A DNA stretch of 64,000 bases from positions 39,086 through 103,085 of the forward strand of contig JACOSY010000027.1 of the NCBI GenBank assembly GCA_016178595.1, read 5' to 3'. Under the pieces are notes generated by a model. The model saw only the letters and a program-made list of their open reading frames with translations, made no database searches and had not been told where the DNA came from. The DNA comes from Ignavibacteria bacterium (GTDB lineage Bacteria > Bacteroidota > Ignavibacteria > UBA10030 > SZUA-254). The stretch's first letter is position 1, and each line of letters opens with the position of its first letter. Shown piece by piece: positions 1 through 8,429 of this stretch. Made by a program: the position numbers and the translations under genes.

Positions 1-539
1 GTGCATACAAGAAGATCATAGGGCTTCGCTGGAAGAGTTATTTCGCAGCCGGGAGAGAGCGACATCCTGTTATCTTGGTATCGTGGCATGATGCAAATGA
101 ATATGCAATGTGGGCTGGTAAGCGGCTGCCCAGCGAGGCTGAGTGGGAGAAAGCTGCGAGAGGCAGCTTGATACAGAAAATGTACCCATGGGGAGGTAAT
201 GAGCCCAACCGAAGTGATTGCAACTTTGCAAAAGAAACTATCGATATACCTGCGACTACCGAAGTAGGATCGTTCGCACCGAATGAATACGGGTTATTCG
301 ATATGGCAGGTAACGTCTGGAATTGGTGCGCCGATTGGTTTTCGGGAACATACTATTCTGAGAGCGAGAAGAACAATCCACGTGGACCCAAGTCCGGTGA
401 AACAAAGATACGACGCGGCGCTTCATTCAACATCATTCAAACGTTTCGCCTGCGTTGCTCTAATCGCGGCGCTTATGATCCCAATGGTTACGCAATCAAT
501 ATCGGTTTCAGGTGCGTCAAGGGTCTTAAGGATGAATGA
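1..539 (+). CDS. FGE-sulfatase-like (SUMF1 family) domain protein, 5'-truncated by window edge
   Basis: This is the C-terminal part of a formylglycine-generating-enzyme-like protein. The frame is open from base 3, before the first ATG at 75, so the gene begins outside the window. Family hallmarks are [64 protein letters not shown] and the terminal IGFRCVKG. Homologues either oxidise a sulfatase cysteine or act as non-catalytic lectin-like or signalling domains, and are often fused to other domains. The missing N-terminus prevents choosing between these. No sulfatase is visible nearby. Its stop overlaps the start of the NifU-like gene by 8 nt, suggesting co-translation. Confidence 0.85.
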   Translation, partial: AYKKIIGLRWKSYFAAGRERHPVILVSWHDANEYAMWAGKRLPSEAEWEKAARGSLIQKMYPWGGNEPNRSDCNFAKETIDIPATTEVGSFAPNEYGLFDMAGNVWNWCADWFSGTYYSESEKNNPRGPKSGETKIRRGASFNIIQTFRLRCSNRGAYDPNGYAINIGFRCVKGLKDE

Positions 540-777
540 GCGAGAGTTAGAAGTCAAGCAAGTGATTGATACACTCCGCCCAGCGATGGAAACTGATGGT
601 GGAGGTGTTGATTTGGTATCTGTCCAAGATGGGATCGTTCATGTGAAGTTTAGAGGTGCTTGTTTGTTGTGCCCAAGTATTGGATTGACACTGAGAATCG
701 GCATTGAAAAGACATTAAAAGATAAGTTACGGTGGGTAAGAGAGGTTGTGCAAACCGAGCAATATCCGGATCAATAA
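532..777 (+). CDS. NifU-like C-terminal domain (Fe-S scaffold) protein
   Basis: An 81-residue stand-alone NifU C-terminal domain. It has the sequence [10 protein letters not shown], a short beta-strand segment, then GACLLCPS with the C-x-x-C pair that binds a transient Fe-S cluster in this family, and IEKTLKDK before the end. The ATG at 532 is chosen because the domain starts immediately after it; the longer open frame from 283 is only a shadow of the FGE gene. It overlaps that gene by 8 nt. NifU-like domains normally hand Fe-S clusters to apoproteins. Why one is coupled to an FGE-like gene is not evident. Confidence 0.8.
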   Translation: MNERELEVKQVIDTLRPAMETDGGGVDLVSVQDGIVHVKFRGACLLCPSIGLTLRIGIEKTLKDKLRWVREVVQTEQYPDQ

Positions 778-789
778 TCATTGTTCTTT

Positions 790-1974
790 ATGGGTCAATC
801 AGTACAAGGGATAAACGGTCTGTTTGAGATAATCGTGGGGATTTTTATCTGCATGATGATCTCGGCGCTCTTCATGTGCTGGATTTCTGAACAGTGGCGG
901 AAATATTTCTTTGATCTATTTGGCAGTCTACGAAAGGCGCTGTTCGATTCCAATTGGTTGTTTGCGATCTTTGTTGCATTAGGTACGTTCACTGTTCTCT
1001 TATTTCTACTTGCCCACAACTATCTCTTGACGATAAACGATCCTTCCAACATTCCAGAGTCTCAAAGGCCCTTGAGTTTACCGTATTCCAAGACGGATCT
1101 TTTCATAATGTTGTCCTTCTGTGTGGCTATCATTGGTGCTATCTGGGCGATATTAGCACGCATCGACGCTGAGAAGGCATTCAAGACCTCAGAACAAACC
1201 AGGCTTGCGTTTGGTAATACCTTTGATTTCGATAGAATTCTCAGCAACGATAGGGATAATCCAAAGTTGCCCCATATCATTAATTATATACGTGAACCAG
1301 AAACCACAGTATCTCTCTATATTGGATTTCCCGTGGTTGGATTATTCTACAAAAAGAAGATGGATCAATCATCAGGCAGTCTGGCGCCAATTACTGTTTT
1401 TATGGATTTATTGAAAAAGTTGCAGGAAGTAGTGGATGACCCCAAGACTCCAAATTACAAGCTCTATCTTGGTATTTTTTCTCCTCAAAATATTGAAGAA
1501 CTTTCTAAGGTGAAGCTGAATCAGAAAATTAACAATGGGAAAAATGGCAATGCGAAAAATAACAGTGGGAAAAATGACAGTGGGAAAAATGACACTGCGG
1601 AAAATGATATGGCACTATCCGACAATTACGTCCGACAATTTTGCGACATCATAACTAGACTTAAGGAAAAAAGAAAACTAAATCAAACTTGGGAAAAGAG
1701 CATTATCATAATCGACGATATTCCCCAAGGGAAGGAAAGATTTAGGTTTGCAAGCGTTGACAGTGACAAATTACGCCTTCACAGAGGATTGATATGGGTG
1801 GTACCAGATTTCAGACCACATAATAATGTCCAGTTTACGAGCGCTTGCTTTCAGACTCAAGACACCTCGATAATAAAGATCTTGCATAGAGTTTTTGAAG
1901 ATGCACTAGCTGCTGAGAGTGCGTCAATGGGCAAAAAGGGAGGTACTCATGTACAAGTTGATGAACCAGCTTAG
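790..1974 (+). CDS. Unknown membrane protein with three N-terminal TM helices and a low-complexity Asn/Lys linker
   Basis: I do not recognise this protein (about 394 residues). Hydrophobic segments lie at roughly residues 9-30, 53-75 and 103-122, followed by a long cytosolic region. Around residues 245-275 a run rich in N, G, K and D is encoded by five 15-bp tandem repeats. The later region has an IIIIDDIP strand motif. ATG 790 is preferred; an in-frame TTG at 781 is an alternative start. The gene lies 12 nt after the NifU-like gene and 5 nt before the next, so 1-2.6 kb is probably one operon. Confidence 0.65.
   Translation: MGQSVQGINGLFEIIVGIFICMMISALFMCWISEQWRKYFFDLFGSLRKALFDSNWLFAIFVALGTFTVLLFLLAHNYLLTINDPSNIPESQRPLSLPYSKTDLFIMLSFCVAIIGAIWAILARIDAEKAFKTSEQTRLAFGNTFDFDRILSNDRDNPKLPHIINYIREPETTVSLYIGFPVVGLFYKKKMDQSSGSLAPITVFMDLLKKLQEVVDDPKTPNYKLYLGIFSPQNIEELSKVKLNQKINNGKNGNAKNNSGKNDSGKNDTAENDMALSDNYVRQFCDIITRLKEKRKLNQTWEKSIIIIDDIPQGKERFRFASVDSDKLRLHRGLIWVVPDFRPHNNVQFTSACFQTQDTSIIKILHRVFEDALAAESASMGKKGGTHVQVDEPA
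1531..1605 (+). repeat. Five tandem 15-bp repeats inside the membrane protein gene
   Basis: Five consecutive 15-bp units of form RRCARTGSGRAAAAT start at 1531, 1546, 1561, 1576 and 1591. Each encodes a five-residue unit such as NNGKN. Unit length divisible by three means copy-number changes stay in frame. Confidence 0.85.
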
Positions 1975-1979
1975 CTCGA

Positions 1980-2324
1980 ATGACGAGATTTGACTTGGAG
2001 AGTTCTCCTAATTATGATTCATCTCCGAGCGCCTATCCCCTTCCAACCTCTGAAGACCAACGAAAAATGAATGCCGAGGTGAATCAAATCATTAACCAAC
2101 GATTTGTTATCACCCTAACCACAATCACTGTATTCGGCGCTGTTGGTGCATGGATGATTCCCAAAATTCCTCCTCAACCATCTTCCGATCTTGGTGGATT
2201 TGTTTTCTTCGCTTCCTCTCTTCTCTTGTCATTGCTCTTTGTCCTTTTCCTCTACAGCCACATTCTTCGGGGTCGCCTCAAAGTCATATCTTCCTATTTG
2301 ATATTGTCCGGAACTACAGTGTGA
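1980..2324 (+). CDS. Small membrane protein, probable 5' half of a gene split by an in-frame TGA
   Basis: An unrecognised 114-residue product. It has two hydrophobic helices (about residues 42-60 and 75-95) and a proline/serine-rich N-terminus. The reading frame closes at TGA 2322-2324 but continues open in the same frame to 2603, with two further predicted helices. TGA could be a mutated TGG (Trp) codon, so this may be the front half of a four-helix protein of about 207 residues. It starts 5 nt after the upstream gene. Confidence 0.5.
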   Translation: MTRFDLESSPNYDSSPSAYPLPTSEDQRKMNAEVNQIINQRFVITLTTITVFGAVGAWMIPKIPPQPSSDLGGFVFFASSLLLSLLFVLFLYSHILRGRLKVISSYLILSGTTV

Positions 2325-2333
2325 GAAGTTGTT

Positions 2334-2603
2334 TTGGCCCAATTCAAATCCAAGTCATATTTTGGCTATTCGAAAGCACACGCAATGATTTTCTTTGTGC
2401 TTGGTTTGATAACTGGAATCTATCCTTTCATAGCTGCAGCGGTCTACTCGGAAAAACTCGAACCACGAACAGGCTTGTTCATTCACGTGCTCTCCGCGTT
2501 CACGTACATCCTCGTCGTTTTTGGCATGGGTTTCCGTGGTTGGTGGGATCTTGAGCGCAAGGCAAATCATAGATGGGAAGAAATAAGAAAGGGGAATGAG
2601 TAG
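2334..2603 (+). CDS. Small membrane protein, probable 3' half of the TGA-split gene
   Basis: About 89 residues with two hydrophobic helices (FFVLGLITGIYPFIAAAVY and a second near residues 48-68), then a charged tail WWDLERKANHRWEE. It is in the same frame as the preceding ORF, separated only by a TGA. Its only nearby start is TTG 2334, with no clear Shine-Dalgarno sequence. It therefore looks like the remainder of the preceding gene rather than an independent gene. Function unknown. Confidence 0.45.
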   Translation: MAQFKSKSYFGYSKAHAMIFFVLGLITGIYPFIAAAVYSEKLEPRTGLFIHVLSAFTYILVVFGMGFRGWWDLERKANHRWEEIRKGNE

Positions 2604-2737
2604 CCGCCACGATTGACAGTCTCTTCCTCATGATGTGTTACTTTCCCCTTGCCTCTCATCCAAATTTTCACTAAATTATTCCTGCTCTTATTCAAACTCC
2701 CCGAAATTTGTCGTTTTCTAGTTAGATTGGCTTCTTC

Positions 2738-2756
2738 GTCCCGCTTGCGGCGGGAC
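2738..2756. repeat. GTCCCGC/GCGGGAC hairpin
   Basis: A 7-bp perfect stem (GTCCCGC, 5-nt loop, GCGGGAC) lies in the 212-nt gap before rplM. A similar GTCCCGC...GCGGGAC hairpin recurs inside the repeat at 5495-5564, suggesting a dispersed palindromic repeat rather than an rplM-specific signal. Confidence 0.5.
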
Positions 2757-2815
2757 TCAGAATGACAAAATTGGGTGAACAAATAACAATTTTGTCAATA
2801 TTCAAGGATTATCCT

Positions 2816-3259
2816 GTGGCGTTAGTGCAGAGATTGACTCACTCGTTCAGGCAGGACGAGATAAAACAAAAATGGTTTATCGTCGATGCCAATGGCAAGA
2901 CGCTTGGCCGCATCGCAAGCCGCGTCGCGCACGTTCTTCGCGGCAAACATAAGCCCACGTTCACAACGAACATCGATGCCGGCGATTTCGTCATCGTCAT
3001 CAATGCCGACAAGGTGAAAGTGCAGGGGCGGCGGCAGGAGCTGAAAACATATTTCAGTCATACCGGCTATCCGGGCGGTGCGACAGTTCGCGAGTTCAAG
3101 GAACTGATCAAGACGAATCCCGAGCGCGTCGTTACACATGCCGTGAAGGGAATGATTCCACACAACCGGCTCGGTGCGCGAGTCATCAAGAAGCTGAAAG
3201 TATACAAAGGGACCGAGCATCCTCATAAGGCGCAGAAGCCGGAAATGCTCAACATCTAA
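2816..3259 (+). CDS. rplM: 50S ribosomal protein L13
   Basis: L13 binds 23S rRNA early in large-subunit assembly. Signature segments are KWFIVDANGKTLGRIASRVA, LRGKHKPTF, GDFVIVINADKV, HTGYPGG, VKGMIPHNRLGARVIKKLKV and GTEHPH. GTG 2816 is chosen as start: AAGGA lies 7 nt upstream and the product is 147 residues, the usual length. The open frame reaches back to ATG 2762, but that would add an 18-residue extension unlike the family. It is followed by rpsI, the usual L13-S9 pairing, here separated by a 180-nt gap holding a repeat element. Confidence 0.95.
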   Translation: MALVQRLTHSFRQDEIKQKWFIVDANGKTLGRIASRVAHVLRGKHKPTFTTNIDAGDFVIVINADKVKVQGRRQELKTYFSHTGYPGGATVREFKELIKTNPERVVTHAVKGMIPHNRLGARVIKKLKVYKGTEHPHKAQKPEMLNI

Positions 3260-3303
3260 GAATCGTTTTATACATCGATCCTCAATTATGGTACTCCAAT
3301 TTT

Positions 3304-3382
3304 CTCACCCCACCTTCCGTCCTCCCCTACGAGGGGAGGAAACTTCTCCCTCTGGTAGGGGAAGAATGAAAGAGAGTGTGAG
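3304..3382. repeat. Interspersed CTCACCCC-type palindromic repeat, copy A
   Basis: A GC-rich unit begins CTCACCCCACCTTCCGTCC, contains a CCTCCCC...GGGGAGG hairpin and ends GAATGAAAGAGAGTGTGAG. Start and end are inverted copies of CTCAC. A close second copy is at 40475-40590 and a diverged relative at 5495-5564. Confidence 0.75.
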
Positions 3383-3439
3383 CGAGAAGGATACGTCAAT
3401 TAGAAATTCGAATTTAGAACTTTATCATAAGGAATTTTC

Positions 3440-3838
3440 ATGGCTGCACACGTTCATCAAATCATAACCGTCGGGCGCCGCAAGACTTCCATCGCACGCG
3501 TTCACTTGAAGCCGGGTTCGGGCAATGTCACCATCAATAAAAAGAAGCTCGAGCAGTATTTTCCAGTCGATACGATGCGCACTGAAGTCATGTCGCCGTT
3601 CGTTGTAACGGAGACGTCCGGAAAGTACGACGTCATCGCGAATGTCGATGGCGGCGGGTTGACCGGACAAGCGGGCGCAGTAAAGCTTGGCATCGCCCGT
3701 GCGCTTGTGGAAGTCGATGGCGAGATGAGGGCAAAGCTTCGTGTGAATCGCCTTCTCACGCGCGATCCGCGAATGGTCGAGCGCAAGAAGTACGGGCAGA
3801 AGAAAGCGCGCAAGCGGTTCCAATTTAGTAAGAGATAA
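3440..3838 (+). CDS. rpsI: 30S ribosomal protein S9
   Basis: S9 sits in the small-subunit head with its C-terminal tail reaching the P-site tRNA. Diagnostic parts are the N-terminal [17 protein letters not shown], the central [19 protein letters not shown], and the C-terminal [18 protein letters not shown] ending FSKR, whose final basic residues contact tRNA. At 132 residues it is full length. It follows rplM, matching the conserved L13-S9 operon order. Confidence 0.97.
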   Translation: MAAHVHQIITVGRRKTSIARVHLKPGSGNVTINKKKLEQYFPVDTMRTEVMSPFVVTETSGKYDVIANVDGGGLTGQAGAVKLGIARALVEVDGEMRAKLRVNRLLTRDPRMVERKKYGQKKARKRFQFSKR

Positions 3839-4010
3839 AACAGGTTTGGGGTTCGAAGTTTGGGGTGTGAGCAGAAAGCTCCAAATCCGAAATCCAAAAA
3901 TTCATCAATCATACTCTCCGATTCCGATGGCAGTGTGGCGCCTGTGGCGCCATTCCAAAGGAAGATGACGGGAGTAGAAGACTAACTAACATAGAAGGAG
4001 TACTACCTCA

Positions 4011-4763
4011 ATGCCACGTGTTGAATTAGCGGACCTGATCAATGCAGGCTCGCACTTCGGTCACCTCACCCGCCGCTGGAATCCCAAGATGAAGCCGTAC
4101 ATTTTCATGGAAAGGAACGGCATTCACATCGTCGATCTCAAGAAAACCCTTGAGCTGTTGGAAATAGCCTGCAACGCAATTGCCAATGTAGTTGCGGATG
4201 GGAAACGCGTGCTTTTCGTCGGAACAAAAAAGCAAGCGGGACAGGTTATCCAGGACGAAGCGCGACGCTGCGGACAATTCTATGTCGCCGAGCGCTGGCT
4301 CGGTGGAATGCTGACGAACTTCACGACGATTCGAAAAAGCGTGAAGCGCCTCACGAACATCGAGAAGATGGAGAGTGATGGTACGTACGACAAGATCACG
4401 AAGAAGGAAACGCTCGTCCTCGATCGTGAAAAGGAAAAATTGCACAACGTGCTTTCGGGAGTCGTCGAGATGACACGTACTCCGGGTGCGCTCTACGTTG
4501 TCGATATCAAGAAGGAAGAGATTGCCGTGAAAGAGGCGAAGCGGCTTGGCATTCCGGTCTTTGCAATCGTCGATACGAACTGCGATCCTATGTTGGTCAA
4601 TTATCCGATTCCGGCGAATGACGACGCGATCAAATCGATCCAGATGATTACGAAGGTTATTGCCGATGCGATCATCGAGGGATCGCAGCGAACCAATGAA
4701 GCGCAGCTTGAAAGAATGGATCCTTCCATGCAGCGCGAAGAAAAAACGACGCTTGCAGAATAA
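4011..4763 (+). CDS. rpsB: 30S ribosomal protein S2
   Basis: S2 (250 residues) joins late in small-subunit assembly and recruits S1. Recognisable segments are [20 protein letters not shown], the helical coiled-coil region [11 protein letters not shown], and [12 protein letters not shown] with the downstream IPANDDA. AAGGAG lies 12 nt upstream of the ATG. tsf follows after a 27-nt gap, the classic rpsB-tsf pair, and pyrH and frr come next in the conserved order. Confidence 0.97.
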   Translation: MPRVELADLINAGSHFGHLTRRWNPKMKPYIFMERNGIHIVDLKKTLELLEIACNAIANVVADGKRVLFVGTKKQAGQVIQDEARRCGQFYVAERWLGGMLTNFTTIRKSVKRLTNIEKMESDGTYDKITKKETLVLDREKEKLHNVLSGVVEMTRTPGALYVVDIKKEEIAVKEAKRLGIPVFAIVDTNCDPMLVNYPIPANDDAIKSIQMITKVIADAIIEGSQRTNEAQLERMDPSMQREEKTTLAE

Positions 4764-4790
4764 CACTGTTTGTCAATCATTGAAGAGAAA

Positions 4791-5393
4791 ATGGAAATTA
4801 CATCTGAACAAGTAAAACTGCTGCGCGATCGGACCGGCGCAGGCATGATGGACTGCAAGAAAGCGCTTACAGAATCGGGCGGAAACATGGAGAAGGCGGT
4901 GGAGTACCTTCGGAAGAAGGGAGCGGCAACCGCCGAGAAGCGCGCCGATCGTACGACGAATCAGGGCGTCGTCGAAGCCTACATTCATGCCGGCGGACGC
5001 ATTGGTGCGATGGTCGAACTCAACTGCGAGACCGACTTCGTTGCGAAGACGGACGATTTCAAGCTGCTTGCGCGCGACATCGCGATGCAAATTGCCGCGA
5101 TGAATCCGCACTACACTGCACGCGAGGACGTTCCGAAGGAAATAGAGGAAAAAGAGCTCGACATCTACCGCACGCAAGCCCGGAACGAGAAGAAGCCCGA
5201 GCTGGTTGTCGATCGCATCGCTACGGGCAGGTTAGAGAAATTCTTCCAGGATGTCTGCTTGCTCGAACAGACGTTCATCAAAGATTCCGGCAAGACGATC
5301 AAGGATATTATACTGGACACGACGTCAAAAACCGGCGAGAAGATTACGATTCGGCGGTTCGAGCGATTCCATCTTGGCGAGAATCATGCCTGA
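4791..5393 (+). CDS. tsf: Elongation factor Ts (short form)
   Basis: EF-Ts exchanges GDP for GTP on EF-Tu. The N-terminal UBA-like domain holds [16 protein letters not shown], and the core holds [15 protein letters not shown], containing the TDFV motif that disrupts Mg/GDP binding in EF-Tu. At 200 residues it has one core dimerisation subdomain, like the short forms of cyanobacteria and Thermus, and is shorter than the enterobacterial protein of about 283 residues. ATG 4791 is preferred over the in-frame TTG at 4770 because family homology starts there. A strong terminator follows. Confidence 0.95.
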   Translation: MEITSEQVKLLRDRTGAGMMDCKKALTESGGNMEKAVEYLRKKGAATAEKRADRTTNQGVVEAYIHAGGRIGAMVELNCETDFVAKTDDFKLLARDIAMQIAAMNPHYTAREDVPKEIEEKELDIYRTQARNEKKPELVVDRIATGRLEKFFQDVCLLEQTFIKDSGKTIKDIILDTTSKTGEKITIRRFERFHLGENHA

Positions 5394-5402
5394 TGGCTTG
5401 AG

Positions 5403-5435
5403 AAGGTCTCGCACCGTGTGAGACCTTTTTATTTA
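5403..5435 (+). terminator. Rho-independent terminator after tsf
   Basis: AAGGTCTC, a 9-nt loop, GAGACCTT, then a T-rich run. It lies 9 nt after the tsf stop and ends the ribosomal protein transcript. Confidence 0.85.
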
Positions 5436-5494
5436 TTCTTAGAAAACACTTCCTTCGTCGGCAGCTATGAGGAGTTAAGCTATTCGGGTATCTT

Positions 5495-5564
5495 GACCCC
5501 TACTGTCCCGCAAAAGAGGCGGGACATCTCCCCCTTGGCAAGGGGGAGAAAAAAAGAGGGGGTC
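5495..5564. repeat. Diverged relative of the interspersed palindromic repeat, copy C
   Basis: GACCCC at the left and GGGGTC at the right enclose two hairpins: GTCCCGC...GCGGGAC, and CTCCCCCTTG...CAAGGGGGAG. The second hairpin and the following GA-rich tail resemble copies at 3304-3382 and 40475-40590. It fills the tsf-pyrH gap. Confidence 0.6.
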
Positions 5565-5617
5565 GCGAAAAAGCCACAACGTTTGTCGATAGTAGTTTAC
5601 TCACGCATCTGAAACCT

Positions 5618-6361
5618 ATGCCAATTCGATACAAACGCATACTCTTGAAGGTGAGCGGCGAAGCGCTCATGGGCGAGAGGACCTACGGCATCGATCCGGA
5701 AGTACTCAATCGGTTTTCCGACGAGATCCATCAAATCCACAAGACGGGTGTCGAGGTGGGAATTGTGATCGGCGGAGGGAATATTTATCGCGGCGTCGAG
5801 AATTCTTCCGAAGGAGTCGACAAAGTAACGGGCGACCAGATGGGTATGCTTGCGACGATCATCAACGGTCTCGCGCTCCAGAGCGCGCTCGAGCATCGTG
5901 AAGTGTTCACGCGCCTTCTCAGTCCGATCACGATGGAAGAGATCGCAGAGCCATTCATTCGTCGTCGCGCGATCCGTCACCTGGAGAAAGGACGTGTCGT
6001 GATTTTCGGTGCGGGAACCGGCAATCCTTATTTCACAACCGATACGGCCGCCGCTCTCCGTGCGATCGAGATCGGAGCGAATGTCATCATCAAGGGCACG
6101 CGCGTCGATGGAGTGTACAACTCCGATCCCGAAAAAAATCCCAGGGCGTTCATGTTCAAGGAAATCTCCTACCAGGAAGTGTTGGAAAAAGACTTGAAGG
6201 TTATGGACCTGACGGCTATTACTCTCTGCAAGGAAAATCAGATGCCGATTATTGTCTTCAACATGAATGAAAGCGGGAACTTGAAGAAGATCGTCATGGG
6301 CGAAGCTGTGGGAACGGTCGTCTCATCGAAACGCTCGCGGCGTGCCGCAAAACGAACGTAA
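5618..6361 (+). CDS. pyrH: Uridylate kinase (UMP kinase)
   Basis: It converts UMP to UDP with ATP in pyrimidine nucleotide synthesis. This is the bacterial hexameric amino-acid-kinase-fold enzyme, unrelated to eukaryotic UMP kinases. Visible motifs are the N-terminal [33 protein letters not shown], and the substrate-binding stretch [17 protein letters not shown]; the ATP-side segment is [13 protein letters not shown]. At 247 residues it is standard length, apart from a basic tail ending [11 protein letters not shown]. It is followed by frr after 44 nt. Confidence 0.97.
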   Translation: MPIRYKRILLKVSGEALMGERTYGIDPEVLNRFSDEIHQIHKTGVEVGIVIGGGNIYRGVENSSEGVDKVTGDQMGMLATIINGLALQSALEHREVFTRLLSPITMEEIAEPFIRRRAIRHLEKGRVVIFGAGTGNPYFTTDTAAALRAIEIGANVIIKGTRVDGVYNSDPEKNPRAFMFKEISYQEVLEKDLKVMDLTAITLCKENQMPIIVFNMNESGNLKKIVMGEAVGTVVSSKRSRRAAKRT

Positions 6362-6405
6362 GTATTTTGTATCTCATCTTGTCGTAACAATCAAGAAGGA
6401 GATCC

Positions 6406-6963
6406 ATGATTAAAGACATTCTCAAACAGACAGACGAGAAGATGCACAAGGCGACGGAAGTTGTGCGTCAGGAGCTTGTCAAGATTCGTACAGGCAAGGC
6501 GACCACTGCACTTCTCGATGGCGTCAAAGTGGACTACTATGGCACGCAGACCCCGCTCAATCAAGTCGCGAATGTGAGCGTGTCGGATGTCCATACAATT
6601 GCTCTTCAGCCCTGGGACAAGGGCATGATCCATCCGATCGAGAAAGCGATCCAGGCCGCAAATCTTGGCTTTAATCCTGTTTCTGACGGAACGATGATCC
6701 GGGTCCCGATTCCGCCGCTGAACGAAGAGCGGCGCAAAGAGCTGGTCAAGCTGGTCAAGAAGTTTGCCGAGGATGGCAAGATAGCTGTCCGGAATATTCG
6801 GCGCGATGCGATCGAGCAATTGAAGAAGTCGGAAAAAGCCGAGCATTTCTCCGAGGACGAGCGGAAGCGTGGCGAGACCGAAGTGCAGAAAATGACCGAC
6901 AAATTTATCAAAGACATCGATAATCTCGTCGTCATGAAAGAAAAAGAAATCATGGAGGTGTAG
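6406..6963 (+). CDS. frr: Ribosome recycling factor
   Basis: With EF-G, RRF splits post-termination ribosomes. At 185 residues it is full length. Markers are the N-terminal helix region with RQELVKIRTGKATTALLDGV, the domain II VDYYGTQTPLNQVANVSV, and the C-terminal helices with VRNIRRDAIEQLKK and MTDKFIKDIDNLV. AAGGAG lies 7 nt before the ATG. A terminator follows, closing the pyrH-frr unit. Confidence 0.97.
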   Translation: MIKDILKQTDEKMHKATEVVRQELVKIRTGKATTALLDGVKVDYYGTQTPLNQVANVSVSDVHTIALQPWDKGMIHPIEKAIQAANLGFNPVSDGTMIRVPIPPLNEERRKELVKLVKKFAEDGKIAVRNIRRDAIEQLKKSEKAEHFSEDERKRGETEVQKMTDKFIKDIDNLVVMKEKEIMEV

Positions 6964-6993
6964 CGTCCGGAAAAGTTGCAGACTTTCTCAGGG

Positions 6994-7026
6994 GCCGATT
7001 CAAACAGCGAATCGGCTCTTGTGTTT
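6994..7026 (+). terminator. Rho-independent terminator after frr
   Basis: GCCGATTC, a 7-nt loop, GAATCGGC, then TCTTGTGTTT. It lies 31 nt downstream of the frr stop. Confidence 0.8.
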
Positions 7027-7087
7027 GATGACATGCCGGATAAAATCAACGCAACATTTTCTTGCAGGCATGCGTACATTAGTGTGA

Positions 7088-7819
7088 ATGAAGCCGGAAA
7101 TGGCAATAGTCATGAATGCTGAAACCACAACACAAGTCCATCGCAGGCTGTATAAATCGCGGCGTAACCGCATGATCGACGGCGTGTGCGGCGGTGTTGC
7201 CGAGTACTTCGGCATCGACCCCACGCTTGTGCGGATTGTGTGGGTATTGATTACGCTGCTCGGCGGCTCGGGCCTCTTTCTGTACATCGCGGCGATGATC
7301 ATCATGCCTGTCAATCCGGAAGATATTGGAGTCCAAGCCGCCGCCGCCCCCCCCGTGTATCGTACCCGATCGGATCAGCGCCGGTTCTGGGGAATTATTC
7401 TTGTCCTTATCGGCGCATTCGTCCTCATGATGAACCTGGGGTGGATCGCTGATATTGGCTGGTGGTCGTTCTCGCACAAGGTCGTCTTTCCACTTCTTCT
7501 CATCCTTCTCGGCGGTGTGCTGCTGTTGACGTACACGCGGCGTGTGCAAGAAGTTCCGCCGCCGGCATCCGGCACTTCGTCGGAAGCCGACTCCCGACCC
7601 ATTCCGCCAATGCCGGTAAAAGAATTGCGCCGCTCGATCAAGGACCGGAAACTCTTTGGAGTGTGTGGAGGATTGGGAGAGTACTTCGGACTCGATTCGA
7701 CCATTGTTAGAATTGTCTATATCTTTCTCGTGCTCGCTTCCTTCGGCTGGGCCCTGCTGCTGTATATTATTCTTGGCCTTGTGATGCCGGAAGAAAAACC
7801 TGTGACAACTTCAACGTGA
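7088..7819 (+). CDS. Double PspC-domain membrane protein
   Basis: 243 residues with two PspC domains, one at each end. The first holds RNRMIDGVCGGVAEYFGIDP with a following TM helix; the second holds DRKLFGVCGGLGEYFGLDS, also followed by a TM helix. Between them are two helices of the LiaF/LiaI type (WGIILVLIGAFVLMMNLGW and a second). PspC proteins respond to envelope stress; a role here is inferred from the domain only. In-frame ATGs at 7103 and 7112 are alternative starts. The next membrane gene begins 7 nt later, so the two are probably co-transcribed. Confidence 0.85.
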   Translation: MKPEMAIVMNAETTTQVHRRLYKSRRNRMIDGVCGGVAEYFGIDPTLVRIVWVLITLLGGSGLFLYIAAMIIMPVNPEDIGVQAAAAPPVYRTRSDQRRFWGIILVLIGAFVLMMNLGWIADIGWWSFSHKVVFPLLLILLGGVLLLTYTRRVQEVPPPASGTSSEADSRPIPPMPVKELRRSIKDRKLFGVCGGLGEYFGLDSTIVRIVYIFLVLASFGWALLLYIILGLVMPEEKPVTTST

Positions 7820-7826
7820 GATAACC

Positions 7827-8417
7827 ATGCACATGAATCGAAAGCATTTTCCATGGGTCGGAATCCTCCTGATTATTGCAGGTACGGTTCTCCTCCTCAA
7901 CAGATTGGATATGATCGATGTGAGATTCTCGCAGATCCTCTGGCCGTTCCTTGCACTTCTCGGACTGTTCCAGGTCGGACAAGGTTTCTCGCACAATCGA
8001 TCCGGCCAGATTTTTGGCGGGACTGTCTTGTTCCTCTATTCACTCTTCTTCTTTCTTCGAACGACAGACTACGTCGATTTCCACGGCTATATGTTTTTTC
8101 CCGCCACATTCATCGTCATCGGCATTGCGTTCTTCATGGTGTTTCTCAACAACCTTCGAGAATGGCTCTTCCTGATTCCGGCATGTATTCTGATTGGCGT
8201 TGGCGCGGTGTTTTTCTTTTCTGAGATGGGATTTATCGATACCTGGGATGCGTGGCGCGCGGTGCACACATACTGGCCCGTCGCGCTCATCGTGAGTGGC
8301 CTCGCCATTATTCTGCGGCGAAGAAGATCGCAGCAGTCGCCCCCGATGCAACCACCGCCGATGCAACCACCGCCAATGCAACCACCGATTGAACCGGAAC
8401 AAGCTGCCCAGCAATAA
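7827..8417 (+). CDS. LiaI/LiaF-type multi-TM membrane protein with proline-rich tail
   Basis: 196 residues with about five or six hydrophobic helices. It opens with FPWVGILLIIAGTVLLLNRL, which resembles the LiaI-LiaF-like TM region (DUF5668) present in the preceding protein. The C-terminus carries tandem PPMQPPPMQPPPMQPP encoded by 15-bp repeats. This kind of protein often accompanies PspC proteins in cell-envelope stress modules. The precise role is unknown. Confidence 0.7.
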   Translation: MHMNRKHFPWVGILLIIAGTVLLLNRLDMIDVRFSQILWPFLALLGLFQVGQGFSHNRSGQIFGGTVLFLYSLFFFLRTTDYVDFHGYMFFPATFIVIGIAFFMVFLNNLREWLFLIPACILIGVGAVFFFSEMGFIDTWDAWRAVHTYWPVALIVSGLAIILRRRRSQQSPPMQPPPMQPPPMQPPIEPEQAAQQ

Positions 8418-8429
8418 ACGTTTCGTCGA

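Noticed and set aside
283..531. Upstream extension of the NifU-like frame
   Set aside because: It overlaps the well-conserved FGE-like coding sequence in another frame and has no family similarity.
1500..1620. Possible CRISPR-like repeat
   Set aside because: The 15-bp units are contiguous, lack spacers and stay in frame within a gene.
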